This document shows positions 1 through 7,374 of a stretch of DNA of 64,000 nucleotides, in pieces. Position 1 is the first letter of the stretch. Each line of letters begins with the position of its first letter. Below the pieces are notes generated by a model. That model worked only from the letters and a program-made list of their open reading frames with translations, ran no database searches and was not told the origin of the DNA. The position numbers and the translations under genes are program-made. The stretch lies in NCBI RefSeq assembly GCF_000178855.1, contig NZ_ADVG01000003.1, forward strand, positions 682,001 to 746,000, in the 5' to 3' direction. Origin of the DNA: Ktedonobacter racemifer DSM 44963 (GTDB taxonomy: Bacteria; Chloroflexota; Ktedonobacteria; Ktedonobacterales; Ktedonobacteraceae).

Positions 1-279
1 ATACCAGTGTGCTGCCTCTTCAGGACTAACCCCAGATTGCAGCATTTGTAGCAATGCTGCCCCATCTTCCGGAAAAACGGCGTAACTGTCAATATCTTTC
101 CGTCCAACGACTACATCGGGCGAATCCGGCACAAAAGTTAATGGATAGAACGAGATAGGCGTATTGGCGCTCACATAGCCTCCCCAGAATTTCTTTGCTT
201 TCCAGGTGCTACCTATTAGGAAACCTGAGCGCGAAGCGCTAGTCACGAGAGTGACGTTGGTTTCCGCATAAGATCGCAT
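1..279 (-). CDS. Partial RiPP-locus-type protein with PqqD-like segment (3' end beyond the window)
   Basis: The minus-strand frame is open from an ATG at 277-279 to the window edge, giving 93 residues with no stop. The visible part contains a stretch reading VVVGRKDIDSYAVFPEDGAA, then EEAAHWY. I associate this pattern with the small winged-helix PqqD-like or RiPP-recognition segment of peptide-modifying loci; that is from memory and not searched. The ATG has no Shine-Dalgarno (SD) site. An in-frame TTG at 313-315 lies 7 nt after an AGGTGAG-like SD and could be the real start, which would put the 289-324 hairpin inside the coding region. The frame is the same as that of the 27-codon gene upstream, separated only by that gene's TAA. 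Function is not established. Confidence 0.45.
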   Translation of the reverse strand, partial: MRSYAETNVTLVTSASRSGFLIGSTWKAKKFWGGYVSANTPISFYPLTFVPDSPDVVVGRKDIDSYAVFPEDGAALLQMLQSGVSPEEAAHWY

Positions 280-288
280 AAGAGACGA

Positions 289-324
289 GAGAAGCCTTTG
301 CAAACGAGGCTGCAAAGGCTTCTC
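289..324 (-). promoter_or_regulatory. 13-bp hairpin between the putative precursor peptide gene and the downstream frame
   Basis: A perfect inverted repeat has arms at 289-301 and 312-324 (GAGAAGCCTTTGC and its complement) with a 10-nt loop. It begins 7 nt after the stop of the 27-codon gene and ends just before the ATG of the next frame. A leaky stem in this position commonly lets a RiPP precursor mRNA outnumber that of its maturation genes. That role is inferred here. No T-tract follows, so full termination is unlikely. Confidence 0.5.
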
Positions 325-330
325 ACCTGA

Positions 331-414
331 TTAATAGATGCACATCCCATAGAGCGGAGTCGACCCAGAAGTCAATTTGACGGCCTGGGTTTTGCGGACA
401 ACAATCTTTTTCAT
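331..414 (-). CDS. 27-residue candidate RiPP precursor peptide
   Basis: An ATG at 412-414 follows a strong SD (GGAAAGGAAG on the minus strand) and opens a 27-codon frame ending in TAA. The peptide starts MKKIVVRK, continues with a Lys/Thr/Ser-rich middle, and ends TPLYGMCIY with a single Cys three residues from the end. A short basic leader, a Ser/Thr-rich middle and an aromatic, Cys-containing tail fit a ribosomally made, modified peptide. The hairpin and PqqD-like frame immediately downstream support this. I cannot assign a RiPP class, and coding status rests on SD quality and context only. Confidence 0.5.
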   Translation of the reverse strand: MKKIVVRKTQAVKLTSGSTPLYGMCIY

Positions 415-637
415 AGGTGAGGCTTCCTTTCCATTCGTTTACAAGGCATTTACTATGTTTCTACTGGCAAATGAAGGAAGATGCAAAAATCTGCAATTCT
501 TTTCAAGAGCGAGCCATATATTCCTGCTCTAAAGGACAGTTAGAAAACGGCAATACCTGCCCGCTCCTCAATTGTCTGTAGAAACGGTCTCATTCAGGAG
601 GATACCTGGAAAAGAAGAATTTTACCAGGACAAAGAT

Positions 638-730
638 ATGACACCTTCTAGTCAATTTACGCCAAAATCTTCTTCTGCAGCTATTCCCGCAACTAATATA
701 TTAAATAAGTGGGTGGAACCAGCCACTTAA
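638..730 (+). CDS. 30-residue small open reading frame, unknown
   Basis: ATG at 638 lies 7-8 nt after an AGGA (CCAGGACAAAGAT) and opens a 30-codon frame to TAA at 728-730. The peptide is rich in Ser, Thr, Pro and Ala and ends NKWVEPAT. It points away from the 27-codon gene and towards the LacI regulator. It could be a second small peptide of the same locus or a chance frame. No family is recognised. About 220 bp separate it from the other small gene, and an isolated AGGAGG at 596-601 in that gap has no start codon behind it. Confidence 0.25.
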   Translation: MTPSSQFTPKSSSAAIPATNILNKWVEPAT

Positions 731-749
731 AGAGATCTGAGCGCTTGGC

Positions 750-802
750 TTGACAACTATCACGCCAGTTCTTTATACTATTGAGAACTAATGCGAATTA
801 GT
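750..802 (+). promoter_or_regulatory. Sigma70-type promoter with overlapping LacI-type operator
   Basis: TTGACA at 750-755 and TATACT at 774-779 are separated by 18 bp, placing transcription start near 786. An inverted repeat ACTAATGCGAATTAGT at 787-802 lies exactly over the predicted start and directly before the LacI-family gene. Its central CG resembles LacI-family operators, so autoregulation is the simplest reading. Confidence 0.6.
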
Positions 803-836
803 AATGGGCATTATTGCAGTAGCGAGATTGAGAGAG

Positions 837-1889
837 ATGGAGAAAAAAGCGGTAGAGAAAAAGCGAACACGTGCAAAGAGAGCTACCAGTTACGATGTCG
901 CCAGGCTGGCTGGCGTATCACAAACCACCGTCTCCTTTGTAATTAACGGCATGATCGCTGGTATCTCTGAGGAGACCCAGGCTCGTGTGCGTGATGCTAT
1001 TGCTGAGCTAAACTTTCATCCGCATGCAGCGGCGCGCAACCTCGCCCGCCGCGCATCACATACCCTGGGCTTTGTTATTCCTGAAGCCGGAAATCCACAC
1101 TATTATGAAATGATCCAGGGGGCAAAAGCGTATGCGCAACAGCATGGATATAACCTTAATATACGCATCACCGATTTTCAGGTTGAAGAGGAGCGTGCGG
1201 CCCTGCACATGCTTACCCACCAATTAGTGGATGCCCTTATTTTTATCGTCTGGTCTGGCAATGCGCTTCACAGTGAAATTCACAAGGTGTTGCAACAGGA
1301 CTATCCCATTGTCAATATCACCTTTTACGATGAATTGGACACTGTGCTGATGAAGCAGGCCAGCGGAGAGCGCCAGGTCATCGAGCACCTGGCGGGGCTT
1401 GGACATCGACGTATTGGATATATCTATGGAGTTGCCAATCCGCAGATGTCAATGCGCCTGGATACTTGTCTAAAGACACAACAGGAGATGGGTATCCCAG
1501 TTGATGAGCGGTGGATCTCTCGCTGCGGCCCAACGCTTGAAGACGGGTACCGCGCCTGCCAGGAGTTACTCGCTCGATGCGTGGGAGAAGAGCGACCGAC
1601 CGCCCTGGTGGTTGTGAATGACCTCCTGGCACATAGCGTGTATCGGGCATTACATGTCGCAAACATTGCGATACCACAGGATATAAGTGTCATCAGTTTT
1701 GATAATACGCCTATTTCTGCTTATATGACGCCCCCTTTAACAACTGTTGACGGGGAATTCAGAAGACAGGGGGAACTGGCTGCCAGGCTCGCCATCGAGC
1801 GCATCGCTGATCCCAAACGCCCTCTTCAGCACCTGGAAACGCATGTACAACTGATTGTTCGCGCGTCAACCGGCCCTGCACCCGTGTGA
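837..1889 (+). CDS. LacI-family transcriptional regulator
   Basis: The protein has an N-terminal LacI helix-turn-helix (SYDVARLAGVSQTTVSFVIN, then the hinge segment NFHPHAAARNLARR) and a periplasmic-binding-protein-like sensor domain of about 280 residues ending in the usual PLTTV region. The frame is open back to an ATG at 804. I prefer the ATG at 837 (MEKKAVEKK), which has a GAGAG just upstream; the 804 start would leave an mRNA leader of only about 18 nt. The gene lies 190 bp upstream of a GH78 rhamnosidase on the same strand, so a rhamnoside or rhamnose signal is a reasonable guess. Family assignment is firm; the ligand is inferred. Confidence 0.88.
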   Translation: MEKKAVEKKRTRAKRATSYDVARLAGVSQTTVSFVINGMIAGISEETQARVRDAIAELNFHPHAAARNLARRASHTLGFVIPEAGNPHYYEMIQGAKAYAQQHGYNLNIRITDFQVEEERAALHMLTHQLVDALIFIVWSGNALHSEIHKVLQQDYPIVNITFYDELDTVLMKQASGERQVIEHLAGLGHRRIGYIYGVANPQMSMRLDTCLKTQQEMGIPVDERWISRCGPTLEDGYRACQELLARCVGEERPTALVVVNDLLAHSVYRALHVANIAIPQDISVISFDNTPISAYMTPPLTTVDGEFRRQGELAARLAIERIADPKRPLQHLETHVQLIVRASTGPAPV

Positions 1890-2000
1890 ACGTTCTTTGG
1901 AGGGCGATCACTTGTATTTGCCTCTTCTCTCACGAGTTCATCATTCTTTGGCGTGGCCCTGTCCTCTGGCTTCTACCTTGATAATGATGACAGAACATAT

Positions 2001-2052
2001 TGTTCAGTGGTGAACAGTATCTAACCACTTTCCTGGTTCAGTAGGATACTGA
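2001..2052 (+). promoter_or_regulatory. Two inverted repeats upstream of the rhamnosidase gene
   Basis: TGTTCAGTGGTGAACA (2001-2016) is a 6-bp-arm perfect inverted repeat. TCAGTAGGATACTGA (2038-2052) is a second one. Both lie in the 190 bp between the LacI gene and the GH78 gene, 30-80 bp before its start. They may be operator sites for the LacI or the nearby AraC regulator. They differ from the LacI autoregulatory repeat, so the partner is unknown. Confidence 0.3.
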
Positions 2053-2081
2053 GCATTGTATTTAGGAAGGATACAAACGCG

Positions 2082-4781
2082 ATGACGATCGAGATTATCC
2101 CGGCACGTTTGCGCTGTGAATACCTGGACAATCCGTTGGGCATTGACTGCCGCGAGCCGCGCTTGAGCTGGATTGGGCTTGCGGCACACCCAGAGCAGCG
2201 CGGGGCACGCCAGACAGCATATCATATTCTTGTGGCCAGCGACGAAGCAACACTGGCAAGAGACCAGGGAGATCTCTGGGATAGCGGAAAAGTGCACTCC
2301 AGGCAGTCGCAGCACATTCCCTACGCTGGCCGGCCCCTTAGTTCAGGACAGGCATGCTGGTGGAAGGTACGCATCTGGGATGCGCAGGGCAATGTCTCAG
2401 CCTTCAGCGAGGCAGCCCACTGGGAGATAGGGCTCTTGGAGCCCTCCGACTGGCAGGGGCAGTGGATCGGCATGGCCAATCAAGTTGCGAAACATGAAGC
2501 GCATGGCTTGCAGCCCAGTCCCTACCTGCGTACCACCATTACCTGTGAGAAGTCTGTGAGCCGGGCACGCCTCTACATCACCGCCAGGGGACTCTACGAA
2601 GCCCATCTCAATGGCCAGCGCGTCGGCAATGCCTGCCTGGCACCGGGCTGGACCGAGTATACGAAACGAGTGCAGTATCAGACCTATGACGTTACTGGGC
2701 AGGTACACCAGGGGGAGAACGCTCTGGGGGCCATTCTGGGAACCGGCTGGTACTGCGGGCATGTAGGCTTTGGCCTCAATGGCAAACAGAACTATCATCA
2801 TTATGGAACGACGCCTCGTCTCCTCCTCCAACTCGTGGTCACCTATACTGATGGCAGCCGCCAGGCATTTGTGACCGATGAAACCTGGAAGGGAACAACA
2901 GGCCCCATTCTGTACTCCGATTTCCTGGCTGGCGAGGCATACGATGCGCGTCTGGAGCTTGGACACTGGGACCAGGCGGACTATAACGAGGGGGGAGAGC
3001 AGGCATGGCAGCCAGTTTCAGCCTGGGAGCAGGACGCCATTCCGCTGGTTGCCCAGCCGGACCAGCCCATACGTGCGACACAGACGCTGCACCCGCAAGG
3101 CATTGAAGAGGTCTCGCCGGGGGTCTATGTCTATGATATGGGACAAAACATGGTCGGATGGGTCCAGTTGCGCGTGCGAGGCGAGGCTGGACAGCGGGTA
3201 CAACTGCGTTTTGCAGAGATGCGCAGTCCCGATGGGACCATCTATACCGAGAATCTGCGTAGCGCCCGGCAAACCGACAGCTATATCCTCAAAGGCAGTG
3301 GCGATGAGATCTTTGAGCCACGTTTCACCTTTCATGGCTTCCGCTATATCGAAGTGACTGGCTATACAGGCATTCCGGACCTCTCCGCCCTTCGTGGCTG
3401 CGTCGTCCACTCCGATACCCCACTGAGCGGCACCTTTGAATGCTCGGACCCCATGGTCAACCAGTTGCAAAAAAACATTACCTGGGGCCAGCGCGGCAAT
3501 TTCCTGAGTATCCCAACCGACTGCCCTCAACGCGATGAACGGCTGGGCTGGATGGGTGATGCCCAGATCTTTATTCGCACGGCCTGCTACAACATGGATG
3601 TCTCGGCCTTCTTTAGCAAGTGGATGCAGGATGTCGTCGATGCCCAGGCTGAAAATGGAGCCTTTGGTGAAGTCTCGCCGCGCCTGCTTGTACAAAATGA
3701 TGCCTCCCCCGCCTGGGGCAACGCGGGCATTATTGTCCCCTGGACGCTCTACCAGATGTACGGAGACCGACGCGTCCTTGAGCGGCATTACACAGCCATG
3801 GCGCGCTGGGTACACTATGTTCGCGAGGCTAACCCTGATCTGCTCTGGGTTCACAAGACAGGCAACAACTATGGTGATTGGCTCTCGATTGACGCCGAGA
3901 CACCAAAGGATGTGCTGGCAACCGCTTATTTTGCTTATGATGCCCTGTTGATGGAGCAGGTTGCAGAGGCGCTGGAGCGACACACAGACGCGGAACAATA
4001 TCGCACCCTGTACCAAGAGATCAGCGAGGCATTCTGCCGAGCCTATGTCACTGACGATGGGCGCATCAAGGGCGAGACGCAGACCTGCTACCTCCTCGCC
4101 TTACGCATGGGACTCTTGCCACAGGCCCTACGTCCGCTGGCAGCAAGCCACCTGGTAGAGGATATTGAGAAGAAGGGCTGGCATCTCTCAACAGGCTTTG
4201 TGGGTGTAGGCTACCTCTGCCCGGTGCTGACCGAGGCCGGATACAACGATGTCGCCTACCGCCTCTTGCTCAATGACACCTTTCCCTCCTGGGGCTACTC
4301 TATCAAACACGGAGCGACGACGATCTGGGAGCGCTGGGATGGCTGGACAGAGGAGCGAGGATTCCAGGACGTCGGTATGAACTCGTTTAATCACTACTCG
4401 CTTGGCTCAGTGGGGCAGTGGCTGTATGAGTATGTCGCGGGCATCAGCGTTGACCCGCAGGAGCCAGGCTTTCAGCACATCTTGATTCGACCTAATCCCA
4501 ACCCTCGCCTGACGTATGCGCAAGCTGAATTTGACTCGCCGCTGGGAAAAATCGTCAGCCACTGGCAGCAGCATGAGGATATCTTCATTTTGCAGGTGAC
4601 TATTCCAGCCAATAGCAGCGCCCTGGTGTACGTGCCGCGTGAGAAGGGGCAAGCGATTTTTGAAGGAGGGAGCGCGGCAACAGCGGCCGAAGGGGTAAGC
4701 TTTGTGCGCGACGAAGAACATTCTACGGTCTTTGACGTTGTTTCTGGTTCATACACATTTGAGGTAAAAAAGCAAAAATAG
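2082..4781 (+). CDS. Alpha-L-rhamnosidase, glycoside hydrolase family 78
   Basis: An 899-residue enzyme expected to release terminal alpha-L-rhamnose from plant glycosides or polysaccharides. It shows the usual GH78 order: an N-terminal beta-domain (LRCEYLDNPLGID, PRLSW), the rhamnose-binding beta-sandwich (about residues 130-350), then the (alpha/alpha)6 barrel. The barrel carries DCPQRDERLGWMGDAQ near residue 480, which includes the conserved acidic catalytic site, and GATTIWERWDGW near residue 745, then a C-terminal beta-domain. No signal peptide is visible, so it probably acts on imported oligosaccharides. An AGGAAGG SD precedes the ATG. It is flanked by a LacI and an AraC regulator and followed by a long terminator-like stem. 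Confidence 0.92.
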   Translation: MTIEIIPARLRCEYLDNPLGIDCREPRLSWIGLAAHPEQRGARQTAYHILVASDEATLARDQGDLWDSGKVHSRQSQHIPYAGRPLSSGQACWWKVRIWDAQGNVSAFSEAAHWEIGLLEPSDWQGQWIGMANQVAKHEAHGLQPSPYLRTTITCEKSVSRARLYITARGLYEAHLNGQRVGNACLAPGWTEYTKRVQYQTYDVTGQVHQGENALGAILGTGWYCGHVGFGLNGKQNYHHYGTTPRLLLQLVVTYTDGSRQAFVTDETWKGTTGPILYSDFLAGEAYDARLELGHWDQADYNEGGEQAWQPVSAWEQDAIPLVAQPDQPIRATQTLHPQGIEEVSPGVYVYDMGQNMVGWVQLRVRGEAGQRVQLRFAEMRSPDGTIYTENLRSARQTDSYILKGSGDEIFEPRFTFHGFRYIEVTGYTGIPDLSALRGCVVHSDTPLSGTFECSDPMVNQLQKNITWGQRGNFLSIPTDCPQRDERLGWMGDAQIFIRTACYNMDVSAFFSKWMQDVVDAQAENGAFGEVSPRLLVQNDASPAWGNAGIIVPWTLYQMYGDRRVLERHYTAMARWVHYVREANPDLLWVHKTGNNYGDWLSIDAETPKDVLATAYFAYDALLMEQVAEALERHTDAEQYRTLYQEISEAFCRAYVTDDGRIKGETQTCYLLALRMGLLPQALRPLAASHLVEDIEKKGWHLSTGFVGVGYLCPVLTEAGYNDVAYRLLLNDTFPSWGYSIKHGATTIWERWDGWTEERGFQDVGMNSFNHYSLGSVGQWLYEYVAGISVDPQEPGFQHILIRPNPNPRLTYAQAEFDSPLGKIVSHWQQHEDIFILQVTIPANSSALVYVPREKGQAIFEGGSAATAAEGVSFVRDEEHSTVFDVVSGSYTFEVKKQK

Positions 4782-4788
4782 CTACTAC

Positions 4789-4839
4789 GAGCAGAAAGGG
4801 AGGAGGTGAAGCTGAACTTCACCTCCTCCCTTTCTGCTC
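4789..4839. terminator. 23-bp perfect inverted repeat between convergent genes
   Basis: Arms 4789-4811 and 4817-4839 are perfectly complementary with a 5-nt loop (CTGAA). It lies 8 nt past the rhamnosidase stop and 33 nt past the stop of the convergent AraC gene, so it probably serves both. No run of T follows directly on either side. Confidence 0.7.
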
Positions 4840-4871
4840 CCTAAAAGAGGCGTTTCCGACAGGGGAGAAGC

Positions 4872-5750
4872 CTATGCTTTTTGTTTCCGATATGCTCCGG
4901 GAGATACCCCATAGGCTTGCTTAAACGATTTATTGAAGAAGCTCAGGTCCGCAAAACCTACCGCTTGAGAAATAGTCAGAATCTTTTTCTCGGTCTCAGC
5001 CAACATCTGTCGTGCCGTCTGCAAACGAATCTCATTGCGAAACTCCACAAACGTCTTTCCGGTCGCCTGCTTAAATTTTGTTTTAAATGCACTGGGACTC
5101 ATCCCACTCATCTGACTGACCTGGTCGAGACTCAGCGGGAGGGCATGGTGAAGCGCAATAAACTCACTTATGCGCGCGATAATCTCGCGATCATTGGCGA
5201 TGGAGGCCAGTGGTTTGTGGTGGCCAGCTTGATAGCAGCGACTCAAATAGATAAACAGTTCGATCAAATACGTTTTGATGAGAATTCGATAGCCATCGGG
5301 TTCTTTGAGGAATTCGCGTTCGAGCCGGTTGAGCAGAAACCGCATCTCTATCTGTTCCAGGGGATTGAGTTGAAGGTGTTTGACGAAATGATTGCTCTGT
5401 CGCAGAAATGGTTCGACATAGAAGAAATCGACAAAAGACGATACGCGTGAGAGTGTCTCAAACTCAGCTTGAAGGAGCGAGGGATGAAACATCACATTGT
5501 AGCCTGCTAAAACATCTCCCGTCACCTGGTATCCATGTTCTTCGCCTGGCTCAATGACAAAGACATCGCCTTCTTTTACGGCAGAAATCTGTTTCTGATA
5601 GAGATGCTCACCCCATCCTTGAGAGATCCAGGCGAATTCGACATATTGATGGCTGTGCAGTTCAACCGTTTCTCCTCGCTGCAATTGAAATGGCATCAGA
5701 TGAAAAGGGAAGGTGCTACAAGCAAAAATACTGTTGTCGTAAAGTGACAT
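4872..5750 (-). CDS. AraC-family regulator with N-terminal cupin sensor
   Basis: The protein has a cupin-like arabinose-binding-type N-terminus (GETVELHSHQYVEFAWIS, then EGDVFVIEPGEEHGYQV) and a C-terminal pair of helix-turn-helix motifs (LSLDQVSQMSGMSPSAFKTK; ILTISQAVGFADLSFFNKSF), ending in the AraC signature YGVSPGAYRKQ. The frame extends to a GTG at 5754-5756, but the AGGAG SD is correctly spaced for the ATG at 5748-5750. It converges on the rhamnosidase gene and diverges from the ferritin-like gene. The organisation resembles RhaS/RhaR-type control of rhamnose genes; the ligand is inferred from position only. Confidence 0.85.
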   Translation of the reverse strand: MSLYDNSIFACSTFPFHLMPFQLQRGETVELHSHQYVEFAWISQGWGEHLYQKQISAVKEGDVFVIEPGEEHGYQVTGDVLAGYNVMFHPSLLQAEFETLSRVSSFVDFFYVEPFLRQSNHFVKHLQLNPLEQIEMRFLLNRLEREFLKEPDGYRILIKTYLIELFIYLSRCYQAGHHKPLASIANDREIIARISEFIALHHALPLSLDQVSQMSGMSPSAFKTKFKQATGKTFVEFRNEIRLQTARQMLAETEKKILTISQAVGFADLSFFNKSFKQAYGVSPGAYRKQKA

Positions 5751-5810
5751 AGACACTCTCCTGCGAGCAAAGGACGCCTCTGGCTATTTCACCAAAAAGT
5801 TTGTCTGATT

Positions 5811-5843
5811 CCCCAGGCTTTTACGCTAAAGCCGGGGTATAGT
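5811..5843 (+). promoter_or_regulatory. Operator-like palindrome plus -10 element in divergent promoter region
   Basis: CCCC-A-GGCTTT-TACGCT-AAAGCC-GGGG spans 5811-5837 and is nearly perfectly symmetrical. A TATAGT follows at 5838-5843 as a -10 for the rightward ferritin-like gene. The palindrome would occupy the -35/spacer region, so a regulator binding here should control that gene and perhaps the divergent AraC gene. Confidence 0.5.
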
Positions 5844-5888
5844 CAGAGTAACAAATTGCTGCCCATTTGAAAAGAGGAGAAAATTACT

Positions 5889-7205
5889 ATGTCCCTGCAA
5901 TTTGACATCGAGCGTTTCGAGTCAGAGGCGCTCCAACATCAGTTAGGTGACTACTGGTTGCGCGTGGCCGACCAGATTCAGCTCTTTAATCGGTTCGCCT
6001 ACCTGGAATGGGCATCGGCGCGTATTATCGCTGGCTGGATACCCGCGGCCGAAGAGCTTGAGTGGAAGTGTACCATGGCGAAGATGGTCTGGCAAAATAT
6101 GACAGTCGCGGATCGCCTCCTGGTACGCAAAAACGAATTATCCAGTAATCGTACTGTTGCGATCCCCTCAAAAAGCCTGCACACCTTTATCCAGGACACC
6201 TCGGCCGCAGATGGATTTTTCCCCTTTGTCGCGGGCTGGTTTCTGGAAGTGATCCGGGAACAGATTCGCTGTTATGAGCAGTGCATGGAGGCACTTGATC
6301 CAATTTTTGATGCGCCCACGCTAGAAATGCTGCAAGAGTGCCTGCCGAAAAAGCAGCAACAGGTAAAGTGGGCAGCCGAGCTGATTCATGATGCCGTGAA
6401 AGAGTCGTCGATGCTGGAGGCGGTGAATCGCTGGCGCAAATACACCAGGCAGTATCTCCTGTCTCTTGGGGGACTTGATGAGAAAGAGGAGAGCCTCGTC
6501 GAAAAACCCGCGTGTCCAATCAGTGAGCCTTACGGGCCTGCCCCTCGCAAGCGCTCAAAGCCACAATGGTTGAAGCCCGGTGATCTAGGGAATCCCCCTG
6601 AAGAGTTCGCGAATAACCTGAAAACATTTATGTGGCACTATGCGACCGAGATCCAGGTGCTAGATCCCATGTGCTATATATTTTATGGCGTGGACAATAT
6701 GCCATTTGAATTTTATCTTGATCTGAGTCGCCATATCTGGGACGAGTCGCGTCATCATTTGATGGGAGTTCGCCGTTTACGACAAATGGGATATGATCTG
6801 AAAGATGTTCCTCTGCCCTATGGGGAGGATGCACAGCAGGAATTGGAGCATTATTACAGCAGCCTGACCATGTTTGGCGAAGCCTGCTCCTTCAACCGCA
6901 AACGAGACTCCATGCAGGCATATTATTCCAGAGGTGATATCATTTCCGGCATGACCGCTGAAATAGATATCATAGATGAGCGCTCGCACGTCCGCTTTGG
7001 CAAGAAATGGGTACCACAGCTCTACAAGCAACGTCTCGGGGACAACAGCTCTCTGGAAGAGATCAGAAGCAAGCGTATGAGAGCCTTCATTGACAGCGAC
7101 GAACGCAATTTTGGTGATTTGACCGAAGAAGAGAAAGATCGGCTGAGTCACGCGGCCTTCTGCGGGAAAATTGAGTTCAAATATTTGAATTTTGAACGTC
7201 CATAG
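5889..7205 (+). CDS. Ferritin-like (DUF455-like) protein of unknown function
   Basis: A 438-residue soluble, helix-rich protein with a strong SD (AAGAGGAGAAAATTACT-ATG). Two segments look like metal-ligand helices of a ferritin-like four-helix bundle: WHYATEIQVLD followed by HIWDESRHHLMG, and later TAEIDIIDERSHVRFGKKW. The DESRHH and DERSHV pairs resemble the carboxylate/His pattern of DUF455 and MiaE-like proteins, which bind a di-metal centre. A linker near residue 215-230 is rich in Pro, Lys and Arg. No catalytic function can be named. It is divergent from the AraC regulator and stands alone. Confidence 0.5.
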   Translation: MSLQFDIERFESEALQHQLGDYWLRVADQIQLFNRFAYLEWASARIIAGWIPAAEELEWKCTMAKMVWQNMTVADRLLVRKNELSSNRTVAIPSKSLHTFIQDTSAADGFFPFVAGWFLEVIREQIRCYEQCMEALDPIFDAPTLEMLQECLPKKQQQVKWAAELIHDAVKESSMLEAVNRWRKYTRQYLLSLGGLDEKEESLVEKPACPISEPYGPAPRKRSKPQWLKPGDLGNPPEEFANNLKTFMWHYATEIQVLDPMCYIFYGVDNMPFEFYLDLSRHIWDESRHHLMGVRRLRQMGYDLKDVPLPYGEDAQQELEHYYSSLTMFGEACSFNRKRDSMQAYYSRGDIISGMTAEIDIIDERSHVRFGKKWVPQLYKQRLGDNSSLEEIRSKRMRAFIDSDERNFGDLTEEEKDRLSHAAFCGKIEFKYLNFERP

Positions 7206-7374
7206 GTGTGAAAACTACCCCTGAGCTAGAACGGCGCAGCCGACCTTATTTGAAGACTACACGGATTCGTCACGGATTGATGAAACGTACATGAAAGTGA
7301 AGAAGGAAGCTCTGTGACAGACACTCCCGCTCGCTTGTAACAATACCCGGATCGATAGGTCGTTCCCAGCAGCG

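Noticed and set aside
229..254. AGCGC/GCGCT and GTCAC/GTGAC inverted repeats at 228-254
   Set aside because: They lie within the coding frame at the left edge and are short; chance or coding constraint is sufficient.
3018..4016. A 332-codon minus-strand open frame
   Set aside because: It lies entirely antisense to the GH78 gene, has no SD and no recognisable domain. It is a codon-bias shadow.
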